Below are positions 8,291 to 17,927 of a stretch of 64,000 nt of DNA, in pieces. Under the pieces are notes generated by a model. It made no database searches and was not told the DNA's origin. It saw only the letters and a list, made by a program, of their open reading frames with translations. This DNA comes from Pseudomonas argentinensis. GTDB taxonomy: Bacteria > Pseudomonadota > Gammaproteobacteria > Pseudomonadales > Pseudomonadaceae. The position numbers and the translations under genes are program-made. Position 1 is the stretch's first letter; each line of letters starts with the position of its first letter. Location of the stretch: positions 5,012,638 to 5,076,637 of the forward strand of contig NZ_CP056087.1 of NCBI RefSeq assembly GCF_001839655.2, given 5' to 3'.

Positions 8291-10213
8291 ATGAGCATTT
8301 TCAGTCACTTCCAGCAACGATTCGAGGCGACGCGCCAGGAGGAGTACTCGCTGCAGGAGTACCTCGAACTGTGCAAACAGGATCGCAGCGCCTATGCCAG
8401 CGCGTCCGAGCGCCTGCTGATGGCCATCGGCGAACCGGAGTTGCTCGATACCTCCCACAACCCACGGCTGTCGCGCATCTTCTCCAACAAGGTGATTCGC
8501 CGTTACCCGGCCTTTGCCGATTTCCACGGCATGGAAGAATGCATCGAGCAGATCGTTTCCTACTTTCGCCACGCCGCCCAGGGCCTGGAAGAGAAGAAGC
8601 AGATTCTCTATCTGCTGGGGCCGGTGGGCGGCGGCAAGTCCTCGCTGGCGGAAAAACTCAAGCAATTGATGGAAAAGGTGCCCTTCTACGCCATCAAGGG
8701 ATCACCGGTGTTCGAGTCGCCCCTGGGGCTGTTCAACGCCGCCGAGGACGCGGCGATTCTCGAGGAGGACTACGGCATTTCCCGGCGTTACCTGGGCAGC
8801 ATCATGTCGCCCTGGGCCAGCAAGCGCCTGGCCGAGTTCGGCGGTGATATCAGCCAGTTCCGGGTGGTCAAGCTCTACCCCTCGATCCTCAACCAGATCG
8901 CCATCGCCAAGACCGAGCCGGGCGACGAGAACAACCAGGACATCTCCGCCCTGGTCGGCAAGGTGGATATCCGCAAGCTCGAGGAATTTCCGCAGAACGA
9001 TGCCGACGCCTACAGCTACTCGGGCGCGCTGTGCCGGGCCAACCAGGGCCTGATGGAATTCGTCGAGATGTTCAAGGCGCCGATCAAGGTGCTGCACCCG
9101 CTGCTCACCGCCACCCAGGAAGGCAACTACAACAGCACCGAGGGTTTGGGTGCCATCCCGTACAACGGCATCCTGCTGGCCCACTCCAACGAATCGGAGT
9201 GGCACACCTTCCGCAACAACAAGAACAACGAAGCCTTCATCGACCGCATCTACATCGTCAAGGTGCCCTACTGCCTGCGCGTCAGCGACGAGATCAAGAT
9301 CTACGACAAGCTGCTGGTCAGCAGCTCCCTGGCCAACGCCCATTGCGCGCCCGACACCCTGAAGATGCTCGCGCAATTTTCCACCCTGTCGCGCCTCAAG
9401 GAGCCGGAAAACTCCAACATCTACTCGAAGATGCGCGTCTACGACGGCGAGAACCTCAAGGACACCGATCCCAAGGCAAAGTCGATCCAGGAGTACCGCG
9501 ACGCCGCTGGTGTCGACGAAGGCATGAACGGCCTGTCGACCCGCTTCGCCTTCAAGATCCTCTCCAAGGTGTTCAACTTCGACCCGCACGAGGTCGCTGC
9601 CAACCCGGTGCACCTGCTCTACGTACTGGAACAGCAGATCGAACAGGAACAGTTCCCCGGCGAAACCCGCGAGCGCTACCTGCGTTTCATCAAGGAATAC
9701 CTGGCGCCGCGCTATATCGAGTTCATCGGCAAGGAAATCCAGACCGCCTATCTGGAGTCCTACAGCGAATACGGCCAGAACATCTTCGACCGCTACGTGC
9801 TGTACGCCGATTTCTGGATTCAGGATCAGGAGTACCGCGACCCGGAAACCGGCGAAATCCTCAACCGGGTGGCCCTCAACGAGGAACTGGAGAAGATCGA
9901 GAAGCCGGCCGGTATCAGCAACCCGAAGGATTTCCGCAACGAGATCGTCAACTTCGTGCTGCGTGCCCGGGCCAACAACAACGGCAAGAACCCGACCTGG
10001 CTCAGCTACGAGAAGCTGCGGGTGGTGATCGAGAAGAAGATGTTCTCCAACACCGAGGACCTGCTGCCGGTCATCAGCTTCAACGCCAAGGCCAGCAAGG
10101 AGGATCAGCAGAAGCACAACGATTTCGTCAAACGCATGGTCGAGCGCGGCTATACCGAGAAGCAGGTGCGCCTGCTGTCCGAATGGTATCTGCGCGTACG
10201 TAAATCGCAATAA
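8291..10213 (+). CDS. prkA: PrkA/YeaG family serine protein kinase with AAA+ domain
   Basis: The PrkA family (YeaG in E. coli) combines an AAA+ ATPase core with a C-terminal region distantly related to kinases and acts in stationary-phase and nitrogen-starvation responses. The 640-residue product has the usual length and N-terminus (MSIFSHFQQRFEATRQEEYS). The Walker A GPVGGGKSS is near residue 110. Start ATG 8291 has GAGGTGA just upstream; an in-frame ATG at 8237 adds a non-conserved N-terminus. It is first in a three-gene operon with yeaH and spoVR, an association conserved across proteobacteria. A large hairpin repeat separates it from yeaH. Confidence 0.94.
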   Translation: MSIFSHFQQRFEATRQEEYSLQEYLELCKQDRSAYASASERLLMAIGEPELLDTSHNPRLSRIFSNKVIRRYPAFADFHGMEECIEQIVSYFRHAAQGLEEKKQILYLLGPVGGGKSSLAEKLKQLMEKVPFYAIKGSPVFESPLGLFNAAEDAAILEEDYGISRRYLGSIMSPWASKRLAEFGGDISQFRVVKLYPSILNQIAIAKTEPGDENNQDISALVGKVDIRKLEEFPQNDADAYSYSGALCRANQGLMEFVEMFKAPIKVLHPLLTATQEGNYNSTEGLGAIPYNGILLAHSNESEWHTFRNNKNNEAFIDRIYIVKVPYCLRVSDEIKIYDKLLVSSSLANAHCAPDTLKMLAQFSTLSRLKEPENSNIYSKMRVYDGENLKDTDPKAKSIQEYRDAAGVDEGMNGLSTRFAFKILSKVFNFDPHEVAANPVHLLYVLEQQIEQEQFPGETRERYLRFIKEYLAPRYIEFIGKEIQTAYLESYSEYGQNIFDRYVLYADFWIQDQEYRDPETGEILNRVALNEELEKIEKPAGISNPKDFRNEIVNFVLRARANNNGKNPTWLSYEKLRVVIEKKMFSNTEDLLPVISFNAKASKEDQQKHNDFVKRMVERGYTEKQVRLLSEWYLRVRKSQ

Positions 10214-10223
10214 AGCAGCCGCG

Positions 10224-10296
10224 AGCTGCAAGCCGCAAGCTGCAAGCGAAAGCGCCTGGCTTTTCACTTGTGACTTGTAGCTTGCGGCTTGCAGCT
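10224..10296. repeat. heptad-periodic palindromic repeat, copy 2 (prkA/yeaH junction)
   Basis: The left arm 10224-10246 (AGCTGCAAGCCGCAAGCTGC...) and right arm 10274-10296 are inverted with 22 of 23 bases matching around a 27-base loop. This is the cleanest copy of the family. It ends just before the GGGAGGGG ribosome-binding site of yeaH, so a stable stem would form in the intercistronic mRNA. Confidence 0.85.
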
Positions 10297-10312
10297 GCCC
10301 CGGGAGGGGCAT

Positions 10313-11584
10313 ATGAGTTACGTGATCGACCGTCGCCTCAATGGCAAGAACAAGAGCACGGTGAACCGCCAGCGGTTCATTCGTCGTTACCGCGACCATA
10401 TCAAGAAGGCGGTGGAGGACGCCGTCAGCCGCCGCTCCATCACCGATATGGAGCACGGCGAGCAGATCAGCATTCCCGGCCGGGATATCGATGAGCCGGT
10501 GCTGCACCACGGCCGCGGCGGCAGGCAGACCGTCGTGCACCCGGGCAACAAGGAGTTCGTTGCCGGTGAACGGATTCCCCGTCCCCAGGGTGGCGGCGGC
10601 GGCCAGGGGGCCGGTAAGGCCAGCAACTCCGGCGAGGGCATGGATGAGTTCGTGTTCCAGATCACCCAGGAGGAATTTCTCGACTTCATGTTCGAGGATC
10701 TGGAACTGCCCAACCTGGTCAAGCGCCACCTGACCGGTGCGGAAACCTTCAAGACCGTGCGCGCCGGCATCAGCAGCGAGGGTAACCCGTCGCGCATCAA
10801 CATCGTGCGTACCCTGCGCTCGGCCCATGCCCGGCGCATCGCGCTGTCCGGCAGCAGCCGGGCCAAGCTGCGCGAGGTGAAGGCCGAGCTGGAGCGCCTG
10901 CGCCGCGAGGAGCCGGACAACTTCAGCGACATCCAACTGCTCGAGGCCGAGATTGAACGCCTCAGCGCGCGCATTCACCGCATCCCCTTTCTCGATACCT
11001 TCGACCTCAAGTACAACCTGCTGGTCAAGCACCCCAACCCCAGCTCCAAGGCGGTGATGTTCTGCCTGATGGACGTCTCCGGCTCCATGACCCAGGCCAC
11101 CAAGGACGTCGCCAAGCGCTTCTTCATCCTCCTGTACCTGTTTCTCAAGCGTAACTACGACAAGATCGACGTGGTTTTCATCCGCCACCACACCAGCGCC
11201 AAGGAAGTCGACGAAGAAGAATTCTTCTACTCCCGGGAAACCGGCGGCACCATCGTCTCCAGCGCCCTGAAGATGATGCAGGAGATCATGGCCGAGCGTT
11301 ACCCGGCCAACGAGTGGAACATCTACGGCGCCCAGGCTTCCGACGGTGACAACTGGAACGACGACTCGCCGTTATGCCGGGATATCCTGATCAAGCAGAT
11401 CATGCCCTTCGTGCAGTACTTCACCTACGTGGAGATCACCCCGCGCGAGCACCAGGCGCTGTGGTTCGAGTACGAGCGAGTGGCCGAAGCCTTCGGCGAG
11501 ACCTTCGCCCAGCAGCAACTGGTATCGGCGGGTGATATCTACCCGGTATTCCGCGAACTGTTCCAGCGGAGGCTCACCCCATGA
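10313..11584 (+). CDS. yeaH: YeaH/YhbH family protein (UPF0229) with von Willebrand A-like fold
   Basis: The 423-residue protein of unknown biochemical function is co-encoded with PrkA and SpoVR in many proteobacteria. A charged N-terminal region and a glycine-rich segment ([10 protein letters not shown], about residue 90) precede a VWA-like domain with a MIDAS motif MDVSGSM at about residue 255. ATG 10313 is preceded by GGGAGGGG. An in-frame ATG at 10289 would add residues encoded by the upstream repeat and is rejected. The stop overlaps the spoVR start by four bases, suggesting stoichiometric production. A kinase-partner role is inference. Confidence 0.92.
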   Translation: MSYVIDRRLNGKNKSTVNRQRFIRRYRDHIKKAVEDAVSRRSITDMEHGEQISIPGRDIDEPVLHHGRGGRQTVVHPGNKEFVAGERIPRPQGGGGGQGAGKASNSGEGMDEFVFQITQEEFLDFMFEDLELPNLVKRHLTGAETFKTVRAGISSEGNPSRINIVRTLRSAHARRIALSGSSRAKLREVKAELERLRREEPDNFSDIQLLEAEIERLSARIHRIPFLDTFDLKYNLLVKHPNPSSKAVMFCLMDVSGSMTQATKDVAKRFFILLYLFLKRNYDKIDVVFIRHHTSAKEVDEEEFFYSRETGGTIVSSALKMMQEIMAERYPANEWNIYGAQASDGDNWNDDSPLCRDILIKQIMPFVQYFTYVEITPREHQALWFEYERVAEAFGETFAQQQLVSAGDIYPVFRELFQRRLTP

Positions 11585-13143
11585 GCAGCAGCAAGAAACG
11601 CCAGCCCCTGTCCACGGGCTCGGAATGGACCTTCGAGCTGATCCGCGATTACGACCGGGAAATCAGCCGGTTGGCCGAGCGCTATGCACTCGACACCTAC
11701 CCCAACCAGATCGAGGTGATCACCGCCGAGCAGATGATGGACGCCTATGCCTCGGTCGGCATGCCCCTGGGTTACCACCACTGGTCCTACGGCAAGCAGT
11801 TCCTCAGCACCGAGAAGTCCTACAGCCGCGGGCAGATGGGCCTGGCCTACGAGATCGTGATCAACTCCGATCCGTGCATCGCCTACCTGATGGAAGAGAA
11901 CACCATCACCATGCAGGCCCTGGTGATCGCCCACGCCTGCTACGGGCACAACAGCTTCTTCAAGGGCAACTACCTGTTCCGCACCTGGACCGACGCCAGC
12001 TCGATCATCGATTACCTGGTGTTCGCCAAGCAGTACATCACCCAGTGCGAAGAGCGCCACGGTATCGATGCCGTCGAGGACCTGATCGACTCCTGCCATG
12101 CGCTGATGAACTACGGGGTGGACCGCTACAAACGCCCCTACCCCATTTCCGCCGAAGAAGAGCGCCGCCGCCAGAAGGATCGCGAGGAGCACCTGCAGCG
12201 CCAGATCAACGACCTGTGGCGCACCATTCCCAAGAGCGCCAGCAAGGCCGATGAAAGCGACCATCAGCGCTTCCCGGCCGAACCCCAGGAAAACATTCTG
12301 TATTTCCTGGAAAAACATGCGCCGCTGCTGGAGCCCTGGCAGCGCGAGGTGATCCGCATCGTGCGCAAGATCGCCCAGTACTTCTACCCGCAGCGCCAGA
12401 CCCAGGTGATGAACGAAGGCTGGGCGACCTTCTGGCACTACACCCTGATGAACGACCTCTACGACGAAGGCCTGGTCACCGACGGCTTCATGATGGAGTT
12501 TCTGCAGTCGCACACCAGCGTGGTGTTCCAGCCCGCGTTCGACAGCCCCTACTACAGCGGCATCAACCCCTATGCCCTGGGTTTTGCCATGTACCGCGAC
12601 ATTCGCCGTATCTGCGAGGCGCCCACCGAAGAGGATCGCCGCTGGTTCCCGGACATCGCCGGCAGCGACTGGCTGAGCACCCTGAAATTCGCCATGACCA
12701 GCTTCAAGGACGAGAGCTTCATCCTCCAGTACCTGTCGCCGAAAGTGATCCGCGATCTCAAGCTGTTCAGCATTCTCGACGACGACCAGAAAGACGAACT
12801 CAGCGTACCGGCCATCCATGACGAGCCGGGCTATCGCACCATCCGCGAAACCCTCGCGGCCCAGTACAACCTGGGCAATCGCGAGCCCAACGTGCAGATC
12901 TGGAGCATCGACCGCCGCGGTGACCGCTCCCTGACCCTGCGCCACTTCCAGCACGACCGCAAGCCGCTGGGCAGCTCCACCGAAGAGGTGCTCAAGCACC
13001 TGCATCGCCTGTGGGGGTTCGACATCCACCTGCAGACGCTGCAGGGCGATCGCATCGTCAATACCCAGCATGTGCCGCCCAGGAGCGATGGCGCGCCGGA
13101 CGGCGATCATCCGCGCCTGGATCTGCATATCCCTCCGCTCTAA
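11581..13143 (+). CDS. SpoVR family protein (YcgB-like)
   Basis: The 520-residue cytoplasmic protein belongs to the SpoVR/YcgB family, named after a Bacillus cortex-formation gene but widespread in non-sporulating bacteria. Its function is unknown. Conserved blocks include [16 protein letters not shown] and [13 protein letters not shown]. It is the last gene of the prkA-yeaH-spoVR operon (ATGA overlap with yeaH). The end of the frame touches the left end of an inverted-repeat element at 13143. Confidence 0.92.
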   Translation: MSSSKKRQPLSTGSEWTFELIRDYDREISRLAERYALDTYPNQIEVITAEQMMDAYASVGMPLGYHHWSYGKQFLSTEKSYSRGQMGLAYEIVINSDPCIAYLMEENTITMQALVIAHACYGHNSFFKGNYLFRTWTDASSIIDYLVFAKQYITQCEERHGIDAVEDLIDSCHALMNYGVDRYKRPYPISAEEERRRQKDREEHLQRQINDLWRTIPKSASKADESDHQRFPAEPQENILYFLEKHAPLLEPWQREVIRIVRKIAQYFYPQRQTQVMNEGWATFWHYTLMNDLYDEGLVTDGFMMEFLQSHTSVVFQPAFDSPYYSGINPYALGFAMYRDIRRICEAPTEEDRRWFPDIAGSDWLSTLKFAMTSFKDESFILQYLSPKVIRDLKLFSILDDDQKDELSVPAIHDEPGYRTIRETLAAQYNLGNREPNVQIWSIDRRGDRSLTLRHFQHDRKPLGSSTEEVLKHLHRLWGFDIHLQTLQGDRIVNTQHVPPRSDGAPDGDHPRLDLHIPPL

Positions 13144-13326
13144 GAGCCCACTCACGATCTCGCGAGCTAGAGCCATACAAGGCCTAGGCGGCCCCACAAA
13201 ACAGGCGAGGACCGGTCGGAGTCGCGCTCGGCTTTACGATTGTAAATGAGCTTTCCGACTGGGCTGGCAATCCAGCTTGTTTTTAACGCCGTAGGGCCGA
13301 CGCGCAGCAGATCGTGAGCGGGCTCT
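13143..13326. mobile_element. MITE-like element with 18-base terminal inverted repeats
   Basis: The left end 13143-13160 (AGAGCCCACTCACGATCT) and right end 13309-13326 are inverted with 17 of 18 bases matching. The 184-base element has no ORF. It starts at the spoVR stop codon and ends about 65 bases before cca. The inner TIR core TCACGATCT resembles the ends of the 38726-38930 element. Confidence 0.7.
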
Positions 13327-13392
13327 CAGCGCTCGCCGCGCAACGACAGGCTCCAGCGCAGCGGTTATCCTCTGCCCATGACGGAGACCTTT

Positions 13393-14625
13393 ATGCAAAT
13401 CTACAAAGTTGGCGGCGCCGTGCGCGACCGCCTGCTCGGTCGCCCGGTGACCGAGGTCGACTGGGTGGTGGTCGGCGCCACGGCCGAAACCATGCTGGAA
13501 CAGGGTTATCGGCCGGTGGGCGCGGATTTCCCGGTATTCCTGCACCCGCAATCGGGCGAGGAATATGCCCTGGCCCGCACCGAACGCAAGAGCGGGCGCG
13601 GCTATGGCGGCTTCACCTTCCACGCCAGCCCCGAGGTGACGCTGGAAGAAGACCTGATCCGCCGTGACCTGACCATCAATGCCATCGCCGAAGACCAGCA
13701 GGGCAAGCTGATCGACCCCTACGGCGGCCAGCGTGACCTTGAAACCCGGCAACTGCGCCACGTCTCGCCGGCCTTTGCCGAAGACCCGCTGCGGGTACTG
13801 CGCGTGGCCCGCTTCGCGGCGCGCTATGCACCGCTGGGCTTTAGCGTAGCGCCGGAAACCCTCGAGCTGATGCGTCAATTGGCCGAATCCGGGGAGCTTG
13901 ACGCCCTGACGCCTGAGCGCAGCTGGAAAGAGATTTCCCGCGCGCTGATGGAGCCGCGCCCGGACGTGTTCGTTCAAGTGCTGCGCGACTGCAGCGCCCT
14001 GGGGGCCATGCTGCCGGAGGTCGACGCGCTGTTTGGCGTGCCACAGCCCGCTGCCCATCACCCGGAAATCGACACCGGCATTCACGTGCTGGCCGTGCTG
14101 CGCCAGTGCGCCGAACACGGGCAGCCGCTGCCCGTGCGCTGGGCCTGTCTGCTGCATGATGTCGGCAAGGGCCTGACCGACCCCGCCGCATGGCCGCGGC
14201 ATATCGCCCACGAGCACCGCGGCATCGCGCTGATCGAAGCGGTCAACAAACGCTGCAAGGTGCCTCGGGAATGCCAGGAACTGGCCGATCTGGTGGGCGA
14301 GTTTCATACCCACGCCCACCGCGCCCTGGAGCTGCGCGCCTCGACACTGCTGGAGCTGATGCAACGCTTCGACGTGTTCCGGCGCCCGCAGCGCTTCGAG
14401 GCCTTCGTGGCGGCCTGTGAAATGGATGCCCGCGGCCGCCATGGCCTGGAAGATCGCGACTATCCCCAGGCTGCCTACCTGCTGGCCGCGATGGCGGCGG
14501 TACGCGAGGTGGCCGTGCAGCCGTTGCTCGAGCGCGGCTACAAGGGCGCCGAGCTGGGTGAGGCGCTCAACCGCGAGCGCCTCAGTGCGCTCAAAGCCTT
14601 CAAGCAAAGCCGCGAAAGTAGCTAG
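13393..14625 (+). CDS. cca: multifunctional CCA tRNA nucleotidyltransferase
   Basis: Cca builds and repairs the 3' CCA end of tRNAs without a template. The 410-residue product is the proteobacterial form with an N-terminal nucleotidyltransferase head ([19 protein letters not shown]), neck/body motifs ([28 protein letters not shown]) and a C-terminal HD phosphohydrolase domain ([16 protein letters not shown]). Start ATG 13393 is supported by GGAG at 13383 and by the conserved [12 protein letters not shown]; the ATG at 13378 lies upstream of that signal. It converges with and overlaps folK by four bases. Confidence 0.95.
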   Translation: MQIYKVGGAVRDRLLGRPVTEVDWVVVGATAETMLEQGYRPVGADFPVFLHPQSGEEYALARTERKSGRGYGGFTFHASPEVTLEEDLIRRDLTINAIAEDQQGKLIDPYGGQRDLETRQLRHVSPAFAEDPLRVLRVARFAARYAPLGFSVAPETLELMRQLAESGELDALTPERSWKEISRALMEPRPDVFVQVLRDCSALGAMLPEVDALFGVPQPAAHHPEIDTGIHVLAVLRQCAEHGQPLPVRWACLLHDVGKGLTDPAAWPRHIAHEHRGIALIEAVNKRCKVPRECQELADLVGEFHTHAHRALELRASTLLELMQRFDVFRRPQRFEAFVAACEMDARGRHGLEDRDYPQAAYLLAAMAAVREVAVQPLLERGYKGAELGEALNRERLSALKAFKQSRESS

Positions 14626-15149
14626 GGCGACGGCAGCAACTCGGCAGGCGTCAGCTCGACGCCGCGCCACTGGAACGCGACCGGCCACAGTTGTTGTTCG
14701 ATACGCGCCTCTTGCCACAGTTGGGCATAGGAGCGTCCCACGCCCGGGTGGCCGACCTCGGGCACCAGCAATGCCAGGGGGCGAAGTACGAAGGCGTTCC
14801 TGAGGATTTCCGCGCGGGGCAGCACCAGGCCATCGAAATTGCCGACCAGCTCGCCATAGGTCAGCACGTCGATATCCAGCGGCAGGCCCTTGCGATCCGG
14901 CGCATAGCGGCCGTTGTCGGCCTCGATGAATTTCAGCCGCCGGTCCAGCTCGGTCAGTGGCAAGGCCGTGCGCCCGGCGATCACCAGGTTGAAGAACGGC
15001 CCGCTCTTGATACCCACCGCCAGGCTTTCGAAGACCGGCGAGCAGCGCATGTCGGTGACGATTTCGGCCAGGGCATCGAGGCCCGCGCACAGGTGCGCCT
15101 CACGCTCGATATTGCTGCCCAGGCCCAGCAGGATTGGCGTTAGCGACAT
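14622..15149 (-). CDS. folK: 2-amino-4-hydroxy-6-hydroxymethyldihydropteridine pyrophosphokinase FolK
   Basis: FolK (HPPK) transfers pyrophosphate from ATP to the hydroxymethyl pterin before dihydropteroate synthesis in folate biosynthesis. The product is 175 residues. LGLGSNI at the N-terminus and the Mg-binding DIDVLTYG after RKGLPL are the diagnostic motifs. It lies immediately downstream of folB with a 10-base overlap, giving a compact folB-folK unit convergent with cca. Confidence 0.94.
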   Translation of the reverse strand: MSLTPILLGLGSNIEREAHLCAGLDALAEIVTDMRCSPVFESLAVGIKSGPFFNLVIAGRTALPLTELDRRLKFIEADNGRYAPDRKGLPLDIDVLTYGELVGNFDGLVLPRAEILRNAFVLRPLALLVPEVGHPGVGRSYAQLWQEARIEQQLWPVAFQWRGVELTPAELLPSP

Positions 15150-15496
15150 CCGCGCTCGATCTCCACACCGACACCGCCACGGGCCGCCGGCACGGCGCCG
15201 GGCTTGGTCACGCGCAAGCGCACCCAGGGAATGGCGAATTCGCCCATCAGCAGCGCCACCAGGCGCTCGGCGAATGTTTCCACCAGGATGAACTGCGAGT
15301 CGCTGGCGAAGCCCTGGATGCGCGTCGACAGCGTGGCGTAGTCCAGGGCCTTGCTCAGGTCATCGTCCTGGGCGGCGGGCCGGTTGTCCCAGCCGAGCCA
15401 CAGATCCAGCTGCAGGCATTGGCGAATGGTGCGCTCCCAGTCGTAGGCACCAATCACGGTGTCGACTTCCAGCCCTGCGATAAACACTGTGTCCAA
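15140..15496 (-). CDS. folB: dihydroneopterin aldolase FolB
   Basis: FolB cleaves 7,8-dihydroneopterin to the hydroxymethyl pterin used by FolK. The 118-residue protein starts at TTG 15496 ([20 protein letters not shown]). GGAGA lies six bases upstream of this TTG, and the N-terminus then matches the family. The longer GTG start at 15514 would bury that ribosome-binding site and add unconserved residues. The conserved glutamate after FILVE and the C-terminal [19 protein letters not shown] are present. It is divergent from plsY with 74 bases between starts. Confidence 0.93.
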   Translation of the reverse strand: MDTVFIAGLEVDTVIGAYDWERTIRQCLQLDLWLGWDNRPAAQDDDLSKALDYATLSTRIQGFASDSQFILVETFAERLVALLMGEFAIPWVRLRVTKPGAVPAARGGVGVEIERGCR

Positions 15497-15570
15497 GCAT
15501 GCTCTCCACGGCACGACAAGCTCGCCGTACCTCGTTAGAATCGGCCATCCCCCGGCGCGGAATGGATACC

Positions 15571-16140
15571 ATGTTTTGGCTGCTGGCGATCCTCGCCTAC
15601 CTGCTCGGCTCGCTGTCCTTCGCTATCCTGCTCAGCCGCATGACCGGCCTGGCAGACCCGCGCGCCAGCGGCTCGGGCAACCCCGGCGCCACCAATATGC
15701 TCAGGGTGGCGGGCAAACGCCTGGCCATTCTCACGCTGATCGGCGATCTGTTCAAAGGTTTGCTGCCGGTACTGATCGCCGCCCACCTCGACTTCACCCT
15801 GCAACAGCAGGCCTGGCTGGGCCTGGCGGCGGTGATCGGCCACCTCTACCCGATCTACTTTCGCTTCCGCGGCGGCAAGGGTGTCGCCACTGCGGCCGGC
15901 ATGCTGTTGGGGCTTTACCCGCCGGCGGCGCTGCTGGCGCTGTGCACCTGGCTGCTGACCTTCAGCCTGACCCGCACCAGCTCCCTGGCGGCGCTGACCG
16001 CCGCACCCATGACCTTACCGCTGCTGGCCTGGCAACGCCCGGCGGCACTGCTGCCGATGTGCGTGCTCAGCGGACTGATCGTCTGGCGGCACCGGCGCAA
16101 TCTACGTGATCTATGGGCTGGCCGCGAACGGCATTTTTGA
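15571..16140 (+). CDS. plsY: acyl-phosphate:glycerol-3-phosphate acyltransferase PlsY
   Basis: PlsY is an inner-membrane enzyme that acylates glycerol-3-phosphate from acyl-phosphate, the first step of phospholipid synthesis in the PlsX/PlsY route. The 189-residue, multi-span protein has the conserved loops [12 protein letters not shown] and [21 protein letters not shown] 15571 ([17 protein letters not shown]) matches the family start; in-frame ATGs at 15562 and 15499 lie upstream of the hydrophobic N-terminus. Confidence 0.94.
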   Translation: MFWLLAILAYLLGSLSFAILLSRMTGLADPRASGSGNPGATNMLRVAGKRLAILTLIGDLFKGLLPVLIAAHLDFTLQQQAWLGLAAVIGHLYPIYFRFRGGKGVATAAGMLLGLYPPAALLALCTWLLTFSLTRTSSLAALTAAPMTLPLLAWQRPAALLPMCVLSGLIVWRHRRNLRDLWAGRERHF

Positions 16141-16200
16141 TCTGGGTCTGCTCGTGACAGCGCAGGCTTACCTTTCGATAAACAATGGCGACATGGTGGC

Positions 16201-16284
16201 GGGAGCGGCCGTTCCCCTATCCCATGGGAATGGGCGGCGGCGCCTAGTCCATGCCGTGATTCTTCGCGGGCATGGCCCGCTCCC
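16201..16284. repeat. REP-type palindrome between plsY and tsaD
   Basis: GGGAGCGGCC (16201-16210) pairs with GGCCCGCTCCC (16274-16284), with the typical Pseudomonas REP core TCGCGGGCATGGCCCGCTCCC. It lies between two convergent genes, where such elements often act as transcript ends. Nothing else was recognised in 16141-16352. Confidence 0.65.
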
Positions 16285-16352
16285 TCAATGGACCTCCGTG
16301 ACGGCTGCTTCTGCCTTCTAGCCGCCCTCTCACCCGCACATCACCAATATCG

Positions 16353-17378
16353 TCACAACGCCGGCAACTGCTCCATCGGCCAGCGGGCCTGCACGGTGAT
16401 TGCCAGGTCTTCATGCTGCCCGGCCAGCAGACGCTGGCAACCGGCGTAGGCGATCATCGCACCGTTGTCGGTACAGAATGCCGGACGTGCGTAAAACACG
16501 TTGCCCTTGAGCGCTGCCGTCATGTCTTCGAGCGACGTGCGCAGGGCGCGGTTGGCACTCACCCCACCGGCGATCACCAGGCTGCCCAGGCCAGTCTGCT
16601 TGAGCGCGCGGCGGCATTTGATGGTCAGGGTCTCGACCACCGCCTGCTGGAAGGCCAGGGCCACGTCACAGCGGGCCTGCTCGCTGTCGTCACCGCTGTC
16701 CTGGCACTGCTGCCAGGTATTGAGGGTGAAGGTCTTCAGGCCGCTGAAGCTGAAATCCAGACCCGGACGATCGGTCATCGGCCGCGGGAACACGAAGCGC
16801 CCGGGTGTGCCGCGCTCGGCGAGGCGGGCGATTTCCGGACCACCGGGGTAGCGCAGGCCCATCAGCTTGGCGGTCTTGTCGAAGGCCTCGCCGGCGGCGT
16901 CGTCCAGCGACTCACCGAGCAACTGGTACTGGCCGATGCCGTCGACCCGCACCAGCTGGGTATGGCCGCCCGACACCAGCAGGGCGACGAACGGGAAGGC
17001 TGGCGGCGTTGGCTCGAGCATGGGCGCCAGCAGGTGACCTTCCATGTGGTGCACGCCAATGGCGGGGATGTCCCAGGCGAAGGCCAGGGCCTGGGCGCAG
17101 GCAGCGCCCACCAGCAGCGCCCCGACCAGGCCGGGGCCGGCGGTGTAGGCGATGGCGTCGATGTCGGTGGCCACGCATTGCGCCTCGTCCAGCACCTGGC
17201 GAATCAACGGCAGCATGCGCTTGACGTGGTCACGCGAGGCCAGCTCCGGCACCACGCCACCATAGGCGCGGTGCAGATCGATCTGACTGAACAGCGCGTC
17301 GGCCAGCAGGCCGCGCTCGCTGTCATAGAGCGCGACACCGGTCTCGTCGCACGAAGTTTCCAATCCCAGAACCAGCAT
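16353..17378 (-). CDS. tsaD: tRNA N6-threonylcarbamoyladenosine transferase TsaD
   Basis: TsaD, with TsaB and TsaE, transfers threonylcarbamoyl to A37 of ANN-decoding tRNAs. The product is 341 residues. The metal-binding pair in HHMEGH, the glycine loop VSGGHTQLV and the late [13 protein letters not shown] are intact. Start ATG 17378 ([14 protein letters not shown]) is the conserved N-terminus; the frame remains open upstream but has no matching residues. The gene diverges from rpsU, as in most gammaproteobacteria. Confidence 0.95.
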   Translation of the reverse strand: MLVLGLETSCDETGVALYDSERGLLADALFSQIDLHRAYGGVVPELASRDHVKRMLPLIRQVLDEAQCVATDIDAIAYTAGPGLVGALLVGAACAQALAFAWDIPAIGVHHMEGHLLAPMLEPTPPAFPFVALLVSGGHTQLVRVDGIGQYQLLGESLDDAAGEAFDKTAKLMGLRYPGGPEIARLAERGTPGRFVFPRPMTDRPGLDFSFSGLKTFTLNTWQQCQDSGDDSEQARCDVALAFQQAVVETLTIKCRRALKQTGLGSLVIAGGVSANRALRTSLEDMTAALKGNVFYARPAFCTDNGAMIAYAGCQRLLAGQHEDLAITVQARWPMEQLPAL

Positions 17379-17470
17379 GGTTTCGCCTTCTCTGCCGCTT
17401 GCCCAGCGTAAAAGGCCGGCATGATAATCGCCGCTCGGCGGCCCAGACCAGTGCTTTTCGATCAGAGGCT

Positions 17471-17499
17471 TTGCATTCCGCTTGACGAGGCGGTAACAT
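17471..17499 (+). promoter_or_regulatory. candidate promoter of rpsU-dnaG-rpoD
   Basis: TTGCAT (17471-17476) and TAACAT (17494-17499) are separated by 17 bases. They are weak matches to the housekeeping consensus, but correctly placed about 80 bases before the rpsU start in the tsaD/rpsU divergent region. Confidence 0.4.
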
Positions 17500-17581
17500 C
17501 CGCAACCCTTAAAAACCTGTGATCTTTCCGTGCCGTTGCCAGGAAGACACAAACCTCCGGTAATAAAGAAGGTAGCCCTGG

Positions 17582-17797
17582 ATGCCAGCCGTCAAAGTTA
17601 AAGAGAACGAACCCTTCGACGTAGCTCTGCGTCGTTTCAAGCGCTCCTGCGAAAAAGCCGGTGTTCTGGCCGAAGTTCGTAGCCGCGAATTCTACGAAAA
17701 GCCGACCGCCGAGCGTAAGCGCAAAGCCGCTGCCGCTGTTAAGCGTCACGCCAAGAAAGTGCAGCGCGAGCAGCGCCGCAGCGTTCGCCTGTACTAA
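17582..17797 (+). CDS. rpsU: 30S ribosomal protein S21
   Basis: S21 is a small basic protein needed for initiation on the 30S subunit. The 71-residue sequence ([20 protein letters not shown]) is near-universal in gammaproteobacteria, with the lysine/arginine-rich tail [18 protein letters not shown]. It is first in the macromolecular-synthesis operon rpsU-dnaG-rpoD. A strong attenuator-like hairpin separates it from dnaG, consistent with much higher S21 than primase output. Confidence 0.97.
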   Translation: MPAVKVKENEPFDVALRRFKRSCEKAGVLAEVRSREFYEKPTAERKRKAAAAVKRHAKKVQREQRRSVRLY

Positions 17798-17849
17798 TAG
17801 CGTACACGCAACGCCCTAATGCCCGGCCCGCCCGGGCATCATCGTCAAG

Positions 17850-17889
17850 AACTCCGCATCGCCTGCTGGCGAAATGGCGGAGTTTTTGC
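17850..17889 (+). terminator. attenuator/terminator between rpsU and dnaG
   Basis: AACTCCGC (17850-17857) pairs with GCGGAGTT (17877-17884) and runs into TTTGCGTTTTT. A second GC-rich hairpin (TGCCCGG/CCGGGCA, about 17819-17838) precedes it. Partial termination here would set the S21:primase ratio, as known for the E. coli operon. Confidence 0.75.
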
Positions 17890-17927
17890 GTTTTTGCCGT
17901 TACCCATCTGGGATATCCTGAGCGTCT

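Noticed and set aside
8702..11191. 829-codon open frame on the minus strand opposite prkA and yeaH
   Set aside because: It is a shadow of high-GC coding on the other strand: hydrophobic valine/alanine/glutamine-rich composition, no domain, and it crosses an intergenic repeat. The same applies to long opposite-strand frames at 2632-3951, 11539-13197, 13234-15090, 17739-19655, 20086-21876, 23351-25513, 28561-29922 and 32498-33577.
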